Shown here: piece by piece, positions 40,141 to 52,675 of the stretch
Numbering within the stretch: the first letter of the stretch is position 1
Layout of the letters: every line of letters starts with the position of its first letter
NCBI RefSeq assembly: GCF_003590095.1
Contig: NC_039481.1
Span: 7,564,001 to 7,628,000, forward strand
Source of the DNA: Trichoplusia ni
Lineage: Eukaryota; Arthropoda; Insecta; Lepidoptera; Noctuidae
Direction of reading: 5' to 3'
DNA: 64,000 nucleotides
Program-made: the position numbers and the translations under genes
The notes under the pieces: model-generated
What the model saw: the letters and a program-made list of their open reading frames with translations, nothing else
Databases searched by the model: none
Told to the model about the DNA's origin: nothing

Positions 40141-43100
40141 TGCTCTCTTCGGCTGAATCCCTTTCTTGATGTCAACAGCACAGACAGCTCTACAATTTCT
40201 GGAATAAATTTCATTATTTCATCAATCAAGCTTTATCTATATCTAATCTCAACGATTGTTTGACATGCCGCCTTGGGCTCAGTTTACTTGGGCGGAATGC
40301 ATTTTGGGCGGTTAGCTGCAGGGCGACAGTGAGGACAATCACCAAAGATTATAAATATGCAGAGGATACGTAAACCAGACACGAAAACTTTAATTACCTA
40401 GTTCACTGGCCAAAACATGTTTATAATTTGATTGAAGATTAGAAAGAAATGTAGTTAAAATTCTTAATATCTTCTATATCTTCTTTTAAATCTAAAAAAA
40501 ACTTTAATTTTCTTTTGTTGTTTCTATTATCTCTACATACTTTGTACTAACTTCAATTATGTCTGACATATTTGATAATCTATCTGATTTAAATACTAAA
40601 AAAGAACATGCAAATACGTCCTCCTAACGTGAATGTCGCACGTCTTACTTATTGTGCTCTACCTATTCATTCAAACTGTTTATGAACACACATGTGTAGG
40701 CAGCTAGTTCTGCGTCACTGTAATAATTCCAGAGACGTCTTATCTGTGGCGAGCGAGTCTGTGGCGGGTCGCGTCGTCGGGCGATGCGTCGCGCACGCGC
40801 GTTGCCGCCACAAATAGCACGCGCCTTGTATTTATTTACACACTCCCTACTTTTTTTATTATTCTACGAAGCAACGACACTGCACCCGATTCCCGGCGTC
40901 TGTCTGGCCGAACGGTGAACAGCCGGGATTCATAAGCAAATGAATTTTCAACACGAAATAAAACATTGATATTCATAAACAATTACATCATTGTTACTGC
41001 AAACTATTCGAGCTATTTATTTAAATTCGGAATAGATTTCGCTGATATCATAATAAACGAGCTCGCTAAATAATTCCGCGCGTGTACTTTCACTTTTCAT
41101 TATAGCTATTGAATATCGAAAATGGGTAATAATAAAGTCTGATAAGCTCGTGATGACTGTTATTACATGATAATGGGCAGAATTTCTAACACAGTACATT
41201 GGTAACGAGATAAAGCTCTCTCGGTTCTGTAGAGATTACGGATGGCTTTCGAAATCCTTGGATACATTGAGATAATAACAGAACGGATGAAGATGAAATA
41301 TAGGTTCCTTTTTCACTACTAGGCATTTGAGAAATAACATTGTTTTTGTACATGGAATGAAAAAGCTCGTTTTTATATGGTAAAACCTTTGTATTTGTAT
41401 CTAGCAGTGCAAAAGTTTTTACTTGAAGTCTGAATAGTCCTTCAACCGAACTCTCACATATAGTGACGCAGACTATGTGGAATGACCTTAACACAATTAA
41501 AAGTTTGTAATAAGATGAGTAATACTAAATTATTCGGGTATATTCACTTTTGAACTTGGATAATTAAAAGTTAAAACAAAACTCTACATTATTTTTACCC
41601 AAATGTCCAAATTTTCCATATTCTCTCTCAGAAGAATAATAAATTGTATTATTTATTAAATATCACAACTTTATTTCGTGTTTGCAGTCCAGATAAATGG
41701 ATGGATACTGCTGATTTTGAGTATTTGTAAAAAAAGGTATTATAAAAGACTCTACAAAACAAAAACATTATATAAATCTCCTTTACTAAACCAATTTCTT
41801 ACAACGACATATAACGACAACGATAAATGGTAATACACATAATACGTACAATACACACTCAGACGTGTAAGCAAGAAAACGTTGAGCTAATTTAGCCTTT
41901 ATAACATTAGGTCCTGATACACATATGCATTATTTTAACAAAAATCAGGTCTAACTACATAACAACCGCGTCCAATAACATTCAGTAATAAAACAATTAT
42001 TTAAAGCGTGACTCTACCTTAACATCTCGGTACTGTTCGGTTGCCGATTGACACGACTATCGTAAAGACTAGTGCACTTGTATTATGTAAGTTATTACAA
42101 CTGATATGAACACGTCAAATTGCTATTAGTGTGCTAAAGTTATGAAGCTGTAGCCGTTTGATGGAGAAATTAGAACAAGATGGATTGGGCTTCCGGACTG
42201 AGACGACTATAAAAATATTCTTGTTGACGGTTACTTAACTTGCAAATATAATCTGGTCGATCTTACTTATTAATCTGTAGGTATATACGATAATGACGGG
42301 CCTGGAGTGGAAATGTTAAAACTTTTACTCACGTTGCACCTGGGTCTTCCACGGCTATGGTAGCATTCCCTGGATTCTCTGAAAAGCGAATCGATCCCAT
42401 CTCTACTTAAACCGGAATAGCAGACTATATGTCGCACACGCATTCATTACGCGACTCTGACGGTGTAAAACTTACTAAGAATTACGAAAACGCCTAGATA
42501 TTACGACTATTAATAGTTCCAGATAAACCATATCTAACGCATTCAATAAACCGAACATTACATACGACTAGTTTCTGAATTAGGCGTATCAAGATCATTA
42601 TACTCAAGCCTGGCTAAGGTGGGCTGGATGAAACAGTAATGAAAATTCGACTTTATACCTATGACATAAGAATGCTATCAGTTATGCAGTTATGCTGTGA
42701 AGATTGTTGTTTGACTGTACTCCATGTATCTCGATAGATTTCTAAAACAAGCCGTAATATTGTCTCGGATGACTCTACCATATCTAATATGGCGAGAGAA
42801 AAGTGAAACGTGAATACAAATAAGCATCGCACGTGGACGCCATGTAACAGGCAGATTTGTCGCGGACACATCTAAAGATGTCGGATTAGAAACATTTGCG
42901 AAAGTTCGCAAGATTTGGACTTAGTGGCAAGTAGTAGAAGCAGGGACTCTACCTTATTTTAATCTGTAGTTCTTAAATTTTTGATTTACAATTTTCGATT
43001 AATTGTTTGAAGAACTAGGAGATAGATGTTCAAAACAACCCATCTGTCTAGACATTCATTTAAAGATCTTTATTTACAGATCTTCTTTTCTGTAAAATGT

Positions 43101-43950
43101 TAGGTCTGAGATTTGTGCACTCTAATTATTTTTTTAGGTGTCTAAAAAGTGAAAATGAGCTCTATTGAGTAAGAATGAGTATTGATGAGTAAGAATGATT
43201 ATTTTTAATTTTTAACGTTGTAAGTCCAGCAAGTTGTTTGATTATAAGAATACCCAAAGGATGCGTACAAAAGCCTTCCAAAGTCATCCTACTAATTGAA
43301 TTACTTCTAAGTAATATTTGAAGTCGTACACCATTACATCATGAGATTTGTTTAATAGCTTCGAAGAGGCTTAAAGCCTAACATGTGTATGTCTACGTGA
43401 AACATAAGTATTGTGATTATTCGTGATGTAAGAACTCATAAAAGGTTCACTTATAAAACTGAACAAGTAATTAGTAAGTTTAATGAGATCTCGTAAGGTA
43501 AAGCCGTAAATTTACCGCTATGTAAAAGTGTTGATGCCTCTTTTTATTGAGATAACTGGTTTGCGGTATTATGCTTGCTCTTATTTATTTTAAAAAGTGC
43601 GGTATTACTAGGAAACAATCATTTCAAAGCTCAATAGTTAATTGCAGTGTAAAGCACCCTCCAACCGCGGCCGGTAAAACTAGATCTGTAACCTATTGAG
43701 TCACCTGAAGTGACCTGAACCTCTTGCCCTATTAGCGCAAGCGTCGATATTTGCAAAGGGTAATGCCTGACAATGATAGGGTCCGCACAAAGCACTATGT
43801 AACTCTAATATGTATAGACACTCATGAACATATAGCCTGCTTTATGATCGTGTATACGTGATAACTCACAACACAGTGTTTTATTTGCATTCCACATTGT
43901 ACAGAAATAGGCTGAGATGCTGATGATGATTGTATAAAGATCCTGAAATT
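40141..43950. other. No gene seen; CpG-rich patch at 40740-40930
   Basis: AT-rich DNA without a supportable exon, apart from the CpG-rich patch 'gcgtcgtcgggcgatgcgtc' and surroundings, which may be regulatory. Small open frames are composition-driven. Confidence 0.4.
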
Positions 43951-43959
43951 CAGGGGCTT

Positions 43960-44285
43960 GTGTCTCGATCGACTTCTGCAATAGTATCTTATAATTGCAC
44001 TCGATCATAGGTTAAGCTACTCTTAATACGGTTGGTCCGTGGATGGGTGACCAGCTTTATCATGACGAGTTTCATAATGTTTCGGAAGTTATATTGTGAA
44101 TCCCGGCTGTTATTTATATGCCTTTGACAGTCGTACAGGTAGTTAGAATCTAGAAAATTCTGACAACTTTAGTCTGACGGTTGAGTGTTGTTTAAGGACC
44201 TTGCCATTGCTTGAAGATATCAGTTTTCAATTCAGTAAGACTGGAAGCCGACCCCAACACCACTTTAAAGAGGATGATGGTGAAT
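43960..44285 (+). repeat. 5S rRNA-like SINE with RTE-like tail (candidate)
   Basis: The head contains 'actcgatcataggttaagc' followed by 'cggttggtccgtggatggg' and 'tgacc', in the order and spacing of the internal promoter region of 5S rRNA (cgatca...gttaagc...cggt...atgggtgacc). The body ('tttcggaagttatattgtga', 'cccggctgttatttatatgc') is unrelated to 5S. The end has 'gactggaagccgaccccaac' followed by 'aggatgatgg', which I recognise as an RTE-type LINE tail. A 5S-like head with a LINE tail defines SINE3-class elements. The copy is decayed. Confidence 0.5.
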
Positions 44286-46187
44286 GCATAATGGTTCTCA
44301 AAAATATTAAACCAACCGCAGTAAGGCGTTTGACTCTCAATAACTTCCTAAATAAAAATAGACAGATGTTTATTACATAAATAATATGATAACGTACCTC
44401 CGCATGCTTCTAGTTAGTTCTATACATACAGGTTGACATAATTATTATAGTCATTCAATTAGTCGCTACATACAAAGATAATGGTAGTCGGCGAAAACAG
44501 GTGTCAACGAACTTTATCTTTCATACATTCTTTAATCAACAAAAGAGTTTGTACTTGCAAATAAACGAAATACCATTTGATACAACATATACAAGTATTC
44601 TCAAGTAAATTAAAATAACTTGAAATCCTTAGGACATGAAGGGTAAGGTAAAATAATAAGGTAATGTAGTGTCAAGTCCTTTGGCCACCCTTGCGGGGAG
44701 CGGCGACCGTTGACCTCTATCAGGTGGAGTCAACTAAGCAAAAGAAACAAATTGGAGAAGGTAAAGCACTTTCAAATGTTTATTAAAACAGCACTGATTG
44801 CTTTTATAGAATTCTTCATTAGCAGATTGATTAGTTCTGATTGCTTTTCGTAATCTTAATTATCGTCAGTGGTAGTCTGTTTGACGTAGCCAAAACTTTC
44901 GATTAGTTCTTGGTATAGTATAAATAGTTATTTTCAACACTCTATAGGAGCCATTTGTAGCTTTATTTTAATAGGTTTAAAATTCAAGAAGTTAGGTGGC
45001 AATAAGGTAAGTAGGTAGAGTCAGGAAAATTATGATTATTTGTACATTGTATGCACATTAGGTACACGGGGAATCATAGCTAGAGTTCCAGGAATTCCAC
45101 CAGATTTACACGTATGTTTGTCTTGTAATAAAATATTCTATTCTATAATATGCCAACTTGCCTTTTTAATTCGTCAACACCGTGTACACGGACAAGGATA
45201 GGGTTAAAAGAAAGTAGATATTATTCACCATTATGTGTAATTAGTTGCCTCGCTGAATGGTCTTATGATTTCAATGTTATGAGATCGTAAAATTATAAAA
45301 AATATAGCTATCCCTTATCAACATTATAACCTTTTTGTCGGTATAATATTGTATGTTTGGCGGTTATCACACATTCGTAATTTTATCCGAACCTTCTTGT
45401 GATTAAAAGGCAAGATATCAGTTTAAAAAGTAATTGAATTGTATTACCATTTTAATAAAATTCCACATATAGGGGTAGTTTATCAATTACTAATCTTGTT
45501 AAGACACAATTCTTTTAGGGTCGATTTTTCAATCGTCAGATAACTTTTATCTGACGAATTGAATATGTTTGATGTTTTGACAGCTTTTATATAGAAAATG
45601 TATCAACGACCATATTTATTTAAAGTTACCTGGCGATTGAATAATCGGCCCTTAATAGACTAAATCTTATTGTGAACAAGTAAAAAAGGCAAATTTCAGT
45701 CGTCTCCTCTTCTTTTTATTTCGTTTTTGTAGTGATTTGACCGATTACCCAAAAAGATGTTGGTTACTACTGGATTGCTGCAATTTAGTTGAGGCTTTTG
45801 TCCAGTCAGTCATATGCCATATTAATAACTGAAATTTAGCTTGTAAGACGGAATTACCAATAGCCACAAAGTATTCTTTTTTATGGTAAAATCAAAATAG
45901 TTTATGGTAACATCTTATTCTACTGTCAGAAATGTCGCGGTGAATTCAAAACTAATTTGAAGAGAAATAAAATTTTACCGTATCAAACTAATTAAAAGTT
46001 TGTAATAAATGATTACTTAGTCGACGCGTGATATTTTTGATATAGTTTTATAGAAAACCATCAGTCTATGTATTCAGGGTCGTGTGCAAATTCAGTGTAT
46101 GAGAAGATCAGTGTTACAAATGCTTCCACTTTTACGTAGCTTTTCACTGTGAGGAAAAGCTACTTATTTATATGAATTGTTGGTATA
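44286..46187. other. Upstream region of the DCX gene, no gene seen
   Basis: AT-rich DNA. A fragment at 44685-44740 ('cacccttgcggggagcggcg') looks like transposon debris. Just before the start codon there is a 10-bp hairpin (46136-46145 with 46154-46163, 'gtagcttttc'), which would fall in the 5' UTR. No TATA box is evident. Confidence 0.4.
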
Positions 46188-49100
46188 ATGAGTAACACTG
46201 CAGAAGCCAAGCCTCCCAGCGATGAGAGTGGTTGGCAGGCCATCGATATATATTTGTTCGCTAACGGGCAGCAGTACTCGCCTCCGAGGAAGTATCACCT
46301 AACAAATGACGAGCTCAACTGGTGGGACAGCACGCTCAGCAGCTTGGCCAAATCCCTTTATGGAGTCATGTAATTATTCCTTTTATTTCCTAAATCTATC
46401 GCTAAGTAATGTATACCTACGTTTATTCATTTGATGCTAATGAATTTGACAAACACATCAGAAAAAAAAAGTTAAATAGTGTGATCATGTTTTTTTCTTG
46501 ATGTTGTATACATAATAGCACCTATGATCATTTGCTCATTCCTTGCTTAATTAATTTACTTGTTAAAGTATTATTTTTTAAATAATTGATTAATTATTAC
46601 TTTAAATATTATATTAATTACAGGCACCCATACATAGTTCTGTACACAACGGATGGGCACAAGGTTGGGGGTCCGCTGGAGCTCATAGATGGCATGGCTT
46701 ATGTAGCGGTGGAACCACCTGACACGTTCATCGATGCTGGCTACGACAAATACCTTATAAAAGCCACCAGGTAAGATTCATGCTTAACTATACTCTTGTG
46801 GTCAAATATAAAAATTATATTTACAAAAAAAAACCCGGCCAAGTGCGACTTAGGATCTCATCACTGAGGGTTCCACATGTCATCATGTGCCAATGTGTCA
46901 TGATACATGGAATACAGCCTGGTGACAAAAGAACGAATAGACAAACAGACAGCAGAGCCTTAGTAATAAGTTTCCGTTTCTAGTCGTTGAGCGTGGAACA
47001 ATAAAATTTCGTCAATTGCGTATTCTTCACTACCAACAACTCAACAAGTTGTTAATCATTAAGGTAAAAATAATAACGCTCGACTAAATAGAATTCCAGC
47101 ATACATTCCTTTAAAATCAATAATGTCTTAAGGTCCTGGGAGAAGCGGCAGGCCAGGAGGGGGAGCCCTGCGGACGGTTCTGAGGCACCGAAACACGGTT
47201 AATATTATTTTACTTAATTTATAAAATAAAAATAATCAATCTGACTCAAGCCCCATAAAATATTGTATCATTTACAACATGTTTGATAATTTAATTTTCT
47301 TAATAAAAGTAAGAAACATCTGTTTCTTACTTTTAATTAAAATGTCGAATAAAAATAATTTGATAAAAAATCATTCTCTAGTCGGCATGAGCCAATCTCA
47401 TAATTGTCTGATCTGAATGTGATCTGATAATTTTACATGCGCAGGTTGCCACCACGACCAGCCATGTTGCTTGTGTCCCGAAAAGGAAAGTAAGTAACTT
47501 GGATTAATTTTAGTAGGCACATACGTGCTTATCCGCAGCCTTCGTAGTCATTTTACTTTATGTATGTTTAGCAAACTTTCAATGTGACGATGACCTCATG
47601 CCGACTTTAAGGATGAGATTAGTCTTACTGATCAGTTCATGTTCTAATAGAAAAAAAACTGGCAATACCTCTGGACAAAAGATGACATTGGATTGGATAG
47701 GGTTTTATGTGTAATGTTTACCCCTTTACTTTGATAATAAACCAACCAGCATTATTTGGAATACGATATACAGATCTGAACAGCAGGTAAGGGAATCCCG
47801 AATATCATCCATGTACTGTTTTTCCAGATGTTGTCACTGTTGAAAGTGAGCGGTCTGTATTGGTTACTACTGAGATATCTACTTTGAGAGCACCTGATGA
47901 GACCTTTGTGGATTCTGTACGTGAAATTTTAGTATTATTATCTCTTCTTCCTGTTGTGGGGTGTCGATGGCATGCCACGAGTTATATGAACGCGAGGTGT
48001 CGGCACTCCACGAGTGATCTCGCGGAAGTCTACCGGCGCTTCCACACCAGAACCGACGAGGCCTGGAGATACCATTTCCATGAAACGATTAGCTCAGCAG
48101 CGCGGAAGAGGTCCGCTGATTACATCGCAGCACATAACGGACCTGTAAATACTGTACGTTTTTGTTGTGGCCCCTTTCATGCTCTTCACATATTTATTGA
48201 ATCCTTTAGGATATCATTGCAAATATTTTTTTTCCGTTACCTATGTTTACAGTAATTTTATACTTTTTGTGACAGCATTTTACTACAATTTAACAACAAC
48301 CGTTTAGCCATATGGATGGAATCCTATTTGATTATAAAAAAGTATTAATACTAATTTACAATACCTACTAGGCAAGTATACGAAAACTATAAAACTAGTT
48401 TCATCATAATAATAAGCACACGTGATATTCGAGTTCTCGACTATACCCTAATATGTACAGCCTTGAGGTTTTCTTTCTGCTTCATATCAGAATCTTATTA
48501 TACTAATGAAATGAATCTATCATTGACTTTTGTATTAAATTACTTTCAGGTACTCGGACGAACTGGACAAAATGGTCCATGGGGCGGTACTTATGAACCA
48601 AGAACTGGTAAATACATTATTGAACCAGCGGAGCGTGGTATCCTCGATGATTACAGAACCAAACTCGATGAAAGCCGACCCAGATCGGCAGTCGAAACGT
48701 CTCCAGATCAATGTGGACGATGCCGACAAGATGATAAACGACGTTCGCCAGCTGAACACGGCAGATTACCAGAATATGGGCGCACACTAGCTGAAGAAAG
48801 AATTATGCCCGTTGATTATGGGCGCATACCAATTGATGAAAGACTTCCACCAATAGATTATAGGCACACACCAGCTGAACACAAACGCACATCGGGGGAG
48901 CGTAGTCGTCTACCCGGTGTGCAAGGTTATACAGAAAGTGAATATGGTCAGGTACCAGAAAAACAAAGCCGTAACTTTGGTGACTATGGAAATAAAGTAG
49001 TTGATGATCAAAGATTTACACCAGAAGGGTACGGTCGATCATCAACTGAACAATTTGGTACTCCGGGTGAAATAGCACGTAATTTCGTTGATGAAGTGCG

Positions 49101-52100
49101 TGCGCCAGTAGAATATGGCTTAGAAAGTGGATATCCATCACGTGAACAAGTTCGAACATCGCTTGACAATGGTTATGCAACAATGGCACAAAATAGCACA
49201 CCAGGTGAACATGTCCCACAACCAGATTACGGTCAGGTTCGTACCTTTAGCGAAAGTGGTTATCCTCCAGAAGACAAGTGTTGCGCTCCTTGTGAACATG
49301 AGCGAACACCAACCGATCACGAACGTACACCAAGTGACAATCGGCATTTACCAATGGAGCATGATCGGGGCCCAAATGAATATATCCGGACTTCACTTGA
49401 ACAAGAACGAGCACCAATTGAGTACAAACGTTCACCAGCCGAACATGCTCGTACTTCAGTGGAATTTGGAAGTCCTTCTGTTGAACAACGGCGTACACAA
49501 AGCGGTAATGAACGTCTATCAGCTGAACAAGTTCGGTCTTTGGATGAAAGAAATGCTCCAATAAAACAAAATAGCATCTCTGGAGAATACAGACGCACAA
49601 GTGGACAGAATCATGCTCTTGGAGAATATAGGCATCCACCAGGTGAACAATTAAGATCCTCTCCTGAATTTTATCGTTCCCCCGGTGAACAAGATGGCAC
49701 TCCCGGCGAATATAGGTATCCACCAAACGGGCAAAGTCATGTTCCAGGCGTAGGGCCAGGTGGTCAAGGTAGTACTTTAGGTGAAAGTGGTCATACACCA
49801 GTTGCCCAAGGCCGTACAGCAGAAGAATATAAACCACCTTGTGGCGGTTCTTGCCGACCAGGAGGACATGGGCAGAACTCAGGTGAATGTGGTCGTATAT
49901 CCGTTGAATCAACAGGGCCGAAACAAAGTGAATATGGGCAAACACAAGGTCAACAAGGGCGTGATCGTAACCGTTTATCCGGTGAACATGGGCGTATACC
50001 AAGTGAAAATGGGAGAACAATAGGAGCAAACGCACGAACTCCAGGTAACAATGCTAGAAAATCCGGTGAGCGTGGGCGACTACCTAGTGAACGAGCACGG
50101 ATATCAGCCGTAAGCAGACGTTATCCAGGTACCAATGATCAAAAACGTCTTTCCAGTGAACATAAACGAACATCAGGTGAACGAGGACGTACTTTAGGTT
50201 CATGTGGCCGTACCGCCGATGAACAAGGCCGTATTCCAGATGAACATGAACGCATACAAGGGGAGTTCGAGACTAGAACTGATGACCAGCCCGTTATTTT
50301 AAGTGATTACTTTCCTAGTCCAGAAGAAAGTGGAATAAAGGTAAGAGAAATAAACGAAGTTTTAGCAGACGATACAGTTATCAGATCAAATGGCCCTAGA
50401 ATGATTGAACAGCAAGATAGGTCTGGAGAGCGGGGGAAAAGGCTCAATAGTAACGAAGGCAGGATAGCAGGGTTCGGAAATAGAGTAAGTGATCAGGCAC
50501 ATAAAACGGGTGATCAACAAGGTAAGCTCAGTCATCATGATTGCAAAAATGGCGGTGGTGGCGTTTTAGATACGCATAGAGGAATTGGAAATGGTGGTAG
50601 TTTAGTTGTACATCCGATCAGAGAAAATGAGTATATTTCTATACCAGGTCAAGAACCACTCACTGAACTGGACGATGAACAAGAAGCCTATCGAGATAAT
50701 AATGGTGGCAGACGCGGCGAACTTGAAACCAAAACAGGTGACCTTCTTACTAGATTGGCTGCTAATGGTGCTCGATTGAGTGGTGGTGGTGGACCAAGCG
50801 TTGCAGCAGGATTGCCATATGTAACTGAAAGTCAGCAACAAAATATACGTAGGAGCAATATGTCATCATCGTTGCAAAATGCGCCGACTGCAGATGGTAA
50901 GCATCGATGGTCTGGTGCTACACATTCATCAATGAGAAGGCCAAGCCCCAATCTGGTGTCACCCGTGCCTCAAAGGAGATCAGAAGATAAAAAACTAGTA
51001 AGGACCAGCAGGGAAGAAAATCGGAAGACAGCATTAAAATCACCTTGTCGGTTATCAAATGGATGTGCTGCTCCGAATGTAGTAGGAAAACAAAAAAGTG
51101 CGCCTAAATATTCCTGCAAACGCACCGCTCCACAAGCTTTTCCAACGCCCGCAACGAATTTTGATCAAACCGTTATTAAAGGAAAGGCTACATCGCTAAC
51201 GAAGATAGTCTCGAATCATAAAGGTTTAACAACGGATAGTACCGCAGTAGAAAACATTATTGGTGATAAAGATATTATTGTCGTATCCACTAATCTATTT
51301 AGAAACCAAGAGAGCGAAATCCATTCTGTAAAACTAGACTCAAGCGGCAAACCTGTGATTTGTCACACAAAGAGTTCAGATGAAACGCAAACCGCAATTC
51401 CAAATAAGCCAGACAGTGAAGTGTGGATTCCTGTCAACGAGGAAGTACAGACATGTTCAGATCCTCTAGGAGAAGAAATAAATATGGACCGACATGAAGG
51501 TTCTTCACGACAGGAAATTCGAACCAGTAGTAAATTAAAAATGTCTCGCCCTGCATCTGGTCCCCGCCTGAACATGGTTGCTGATGACGCGACACCAGAC
51601 GAGAACTACATAGCTATCATAAATAAAGGCGATGTGGTTAACTTAAAAGTAAACATAGAAGTTCGCAGTGGGGAAAGCACAAATCACAACACTTCTAAGA
51701 AGTCACATTCTTTGACAAACATAACAAGAGCTGAGATTGGGTCACAGATATCTATTGACGAGGATATGGTAGTGCAAAGCAAGTCCTTGCAATCTTTACT
51801 GAATAGCGAGTTTCGAGGTACTGGTTTTGAGGGTCGTCCTAAAGTAGTAGTGGTTCAGTGCGCTTGCTGCGGAATAAGAACACTAAACCCACCTCGTGGT
51901 GATGCAACGCCTTCGGAAAACAAAAAGTATTTTGTGCTGGTACCAAGCTCCCAGCATGTAAATGCCACAGTGGATAAGTAAGTCATTTAAGTAATAAAAT
52001 TTCCCTTCATGGATGTGACATTAAATGTTTTCTTCAATAATCGTAGATTAGACGTTCATACTAATTTGCCTGTGTTACAGATGTGATGGTGGTTCCTCGG

Positions 52101-52675
52101 CAAAACAAACTTCCGACCATCCACAAAGTAAAAGACATGGCACTAGCCATCCCATGAACAAAACTTACTCAAACACGTCCATAGAGGCCGTCACAGTGCG
52201 CGAGTCGCCATTCCCAAGACGAGAAGTTGGATTGTTTATGGCAACCACTAACTCTTCATGTCAAAACAGTTTTGGGCGTAACGAGTGTCCTGCTCCAAAG
52301 CCTAGAGTGAGCATAACAGAAGATCAGGGCCCGCGGTGCAACTCCGTGAGGCGGAGCACCTCTCAGATATCGGTGACGCAGACCGGCTGTGTGGTCTCCA
52401 GGAACAGCAACAGCAACACCAATTCAAGAACACGCCAAAATTATAGTGATGCGACCACACAAACTGAGTGGTGCAGCGTTCTGGTAGGCTTCTTAAACTT
52501 AAATTATAGCTTTCATAAAATCTTTGACTGTCTACCTAGTGACTTTTTTATGGGAACAATGGACCGCCTCATTTTTTTTGTTTCTTTTTAGTTGGAGGCT
52601 CGCCGTCACGAAGACGGACGCTACTCGTTCCACTTGCCGCCGCTACAAGTATTACGTTTCTATGCATTCGATTAA
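46188..52675 (+). CDS. DCX-domain protein with long 7-residue tandem repeat (multi-exon)
   Basis: Proposed coding exons: 46188-46369, 46624-46770, 47445-47489, 47750-47786, 48550-51977, 52081-52483 and 52592-52675, all with GT-AG borders and matching phases (about 1441 residues). Residues about 17-105 match the doublecortin fold: IDIYLFANGQQY, LYTTDGHKV, ELIDGMAYVAVE and a final F..AGYDKYL. DCX domains bind microtubules. From about residue 205 to 710 the protein is a degenerate heptad R-[TSLI]-[PS]-x-[ED]-[HYQN]-x. The C-terminal third is polar, with a CACCG motif near the end of the large exon. AATAAA overlaps the stop codon. The small exon 47750-47786 and the reading frame entering 48550 are the weak points: an alternative frame is open over 48550-48792. 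Intron 2 holds a family X fragment. Cytoplasmic, cytoskeleton-associated function is inferred from DCX only. Confidence 0.7.
46828..46985. repeat. Family X element fragment inside intron 2
   Basis: It contains 'cccggccaagtgcgacttag', 'gagggttccacatg' and 'cagcctggtgacaaaagaac', then an 'acaaacagacag' tract, matching the family X end ('caagtgcgagtcggactcg') seen at 54465. It lies between exons 2 and 3 of the DCX gene and has no effect on the reading frame. Confidence 0.55.
47828..48150 (+). other. Exon-like, GC-richer segment in the DCX gene, unresolved
   Basis: After the acceptor-like 'tgtttttccag' (ending 47827) one frame stays open to a donor-like 'cct|gtaaat' (48148) or 'act|gtacgt' (about 48157). 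It reads VVTVESERSVLVTTEIST early and FHTRTDEAWRYHF later. The same DNA read one base over gives KSTGASTPEPTRPGDTISMK. Entering this segment from exon 3 or from exon 4 at the acceptor 47827 meets a stop within about 20 codons. It may be a cassette exon with a different acceptor (for example 'gttgaaag|tgagcgg'), two exons, or a decayed exon. Confidence 0.35.
48800..50265 (+). repeat. Degenerate 21-nt tandem repeat (7-residue unit) in the DCX gene
   Basis: The in-frame text is a chain of 7-residue units such as RTPTDHE, RTPSDNR, RTSLEQE, RAPIEYK, RSPAEHA, RLSGEHG, RIPSENG, RKSGERG and RLPSERA, with consensus R-[TSL]-[PS]-x-E-[HYQN]-x. The register is clearest at 49300-49700 and 49970-50110. Roughly 60 or more units are present and strongly diverged. 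The 21-nt period is a multiple of 3, so shadow frames on both strands also stay open for long stretches (145 codons at 49127-49564 plus, 262 at 49247-50035 minus). I do not take those as genes. Confidence 0.85.

Noticed and set aside
49127..49564. 145-codon plus-strand frame inside the repeat
   Set aside because: Frame-shifted reading of the same 21-nt repeat, with no splice or start support.
49247..50035. 262-codon open frame on the minus strand
   Set aside because: It is antisense to the 21-nt tandem repeat of the DCX gene. A repeat period divisible by 3 keeps shadow frames open, and the residues (His/Val/Leu-rich) are the antisense image of the repeat.
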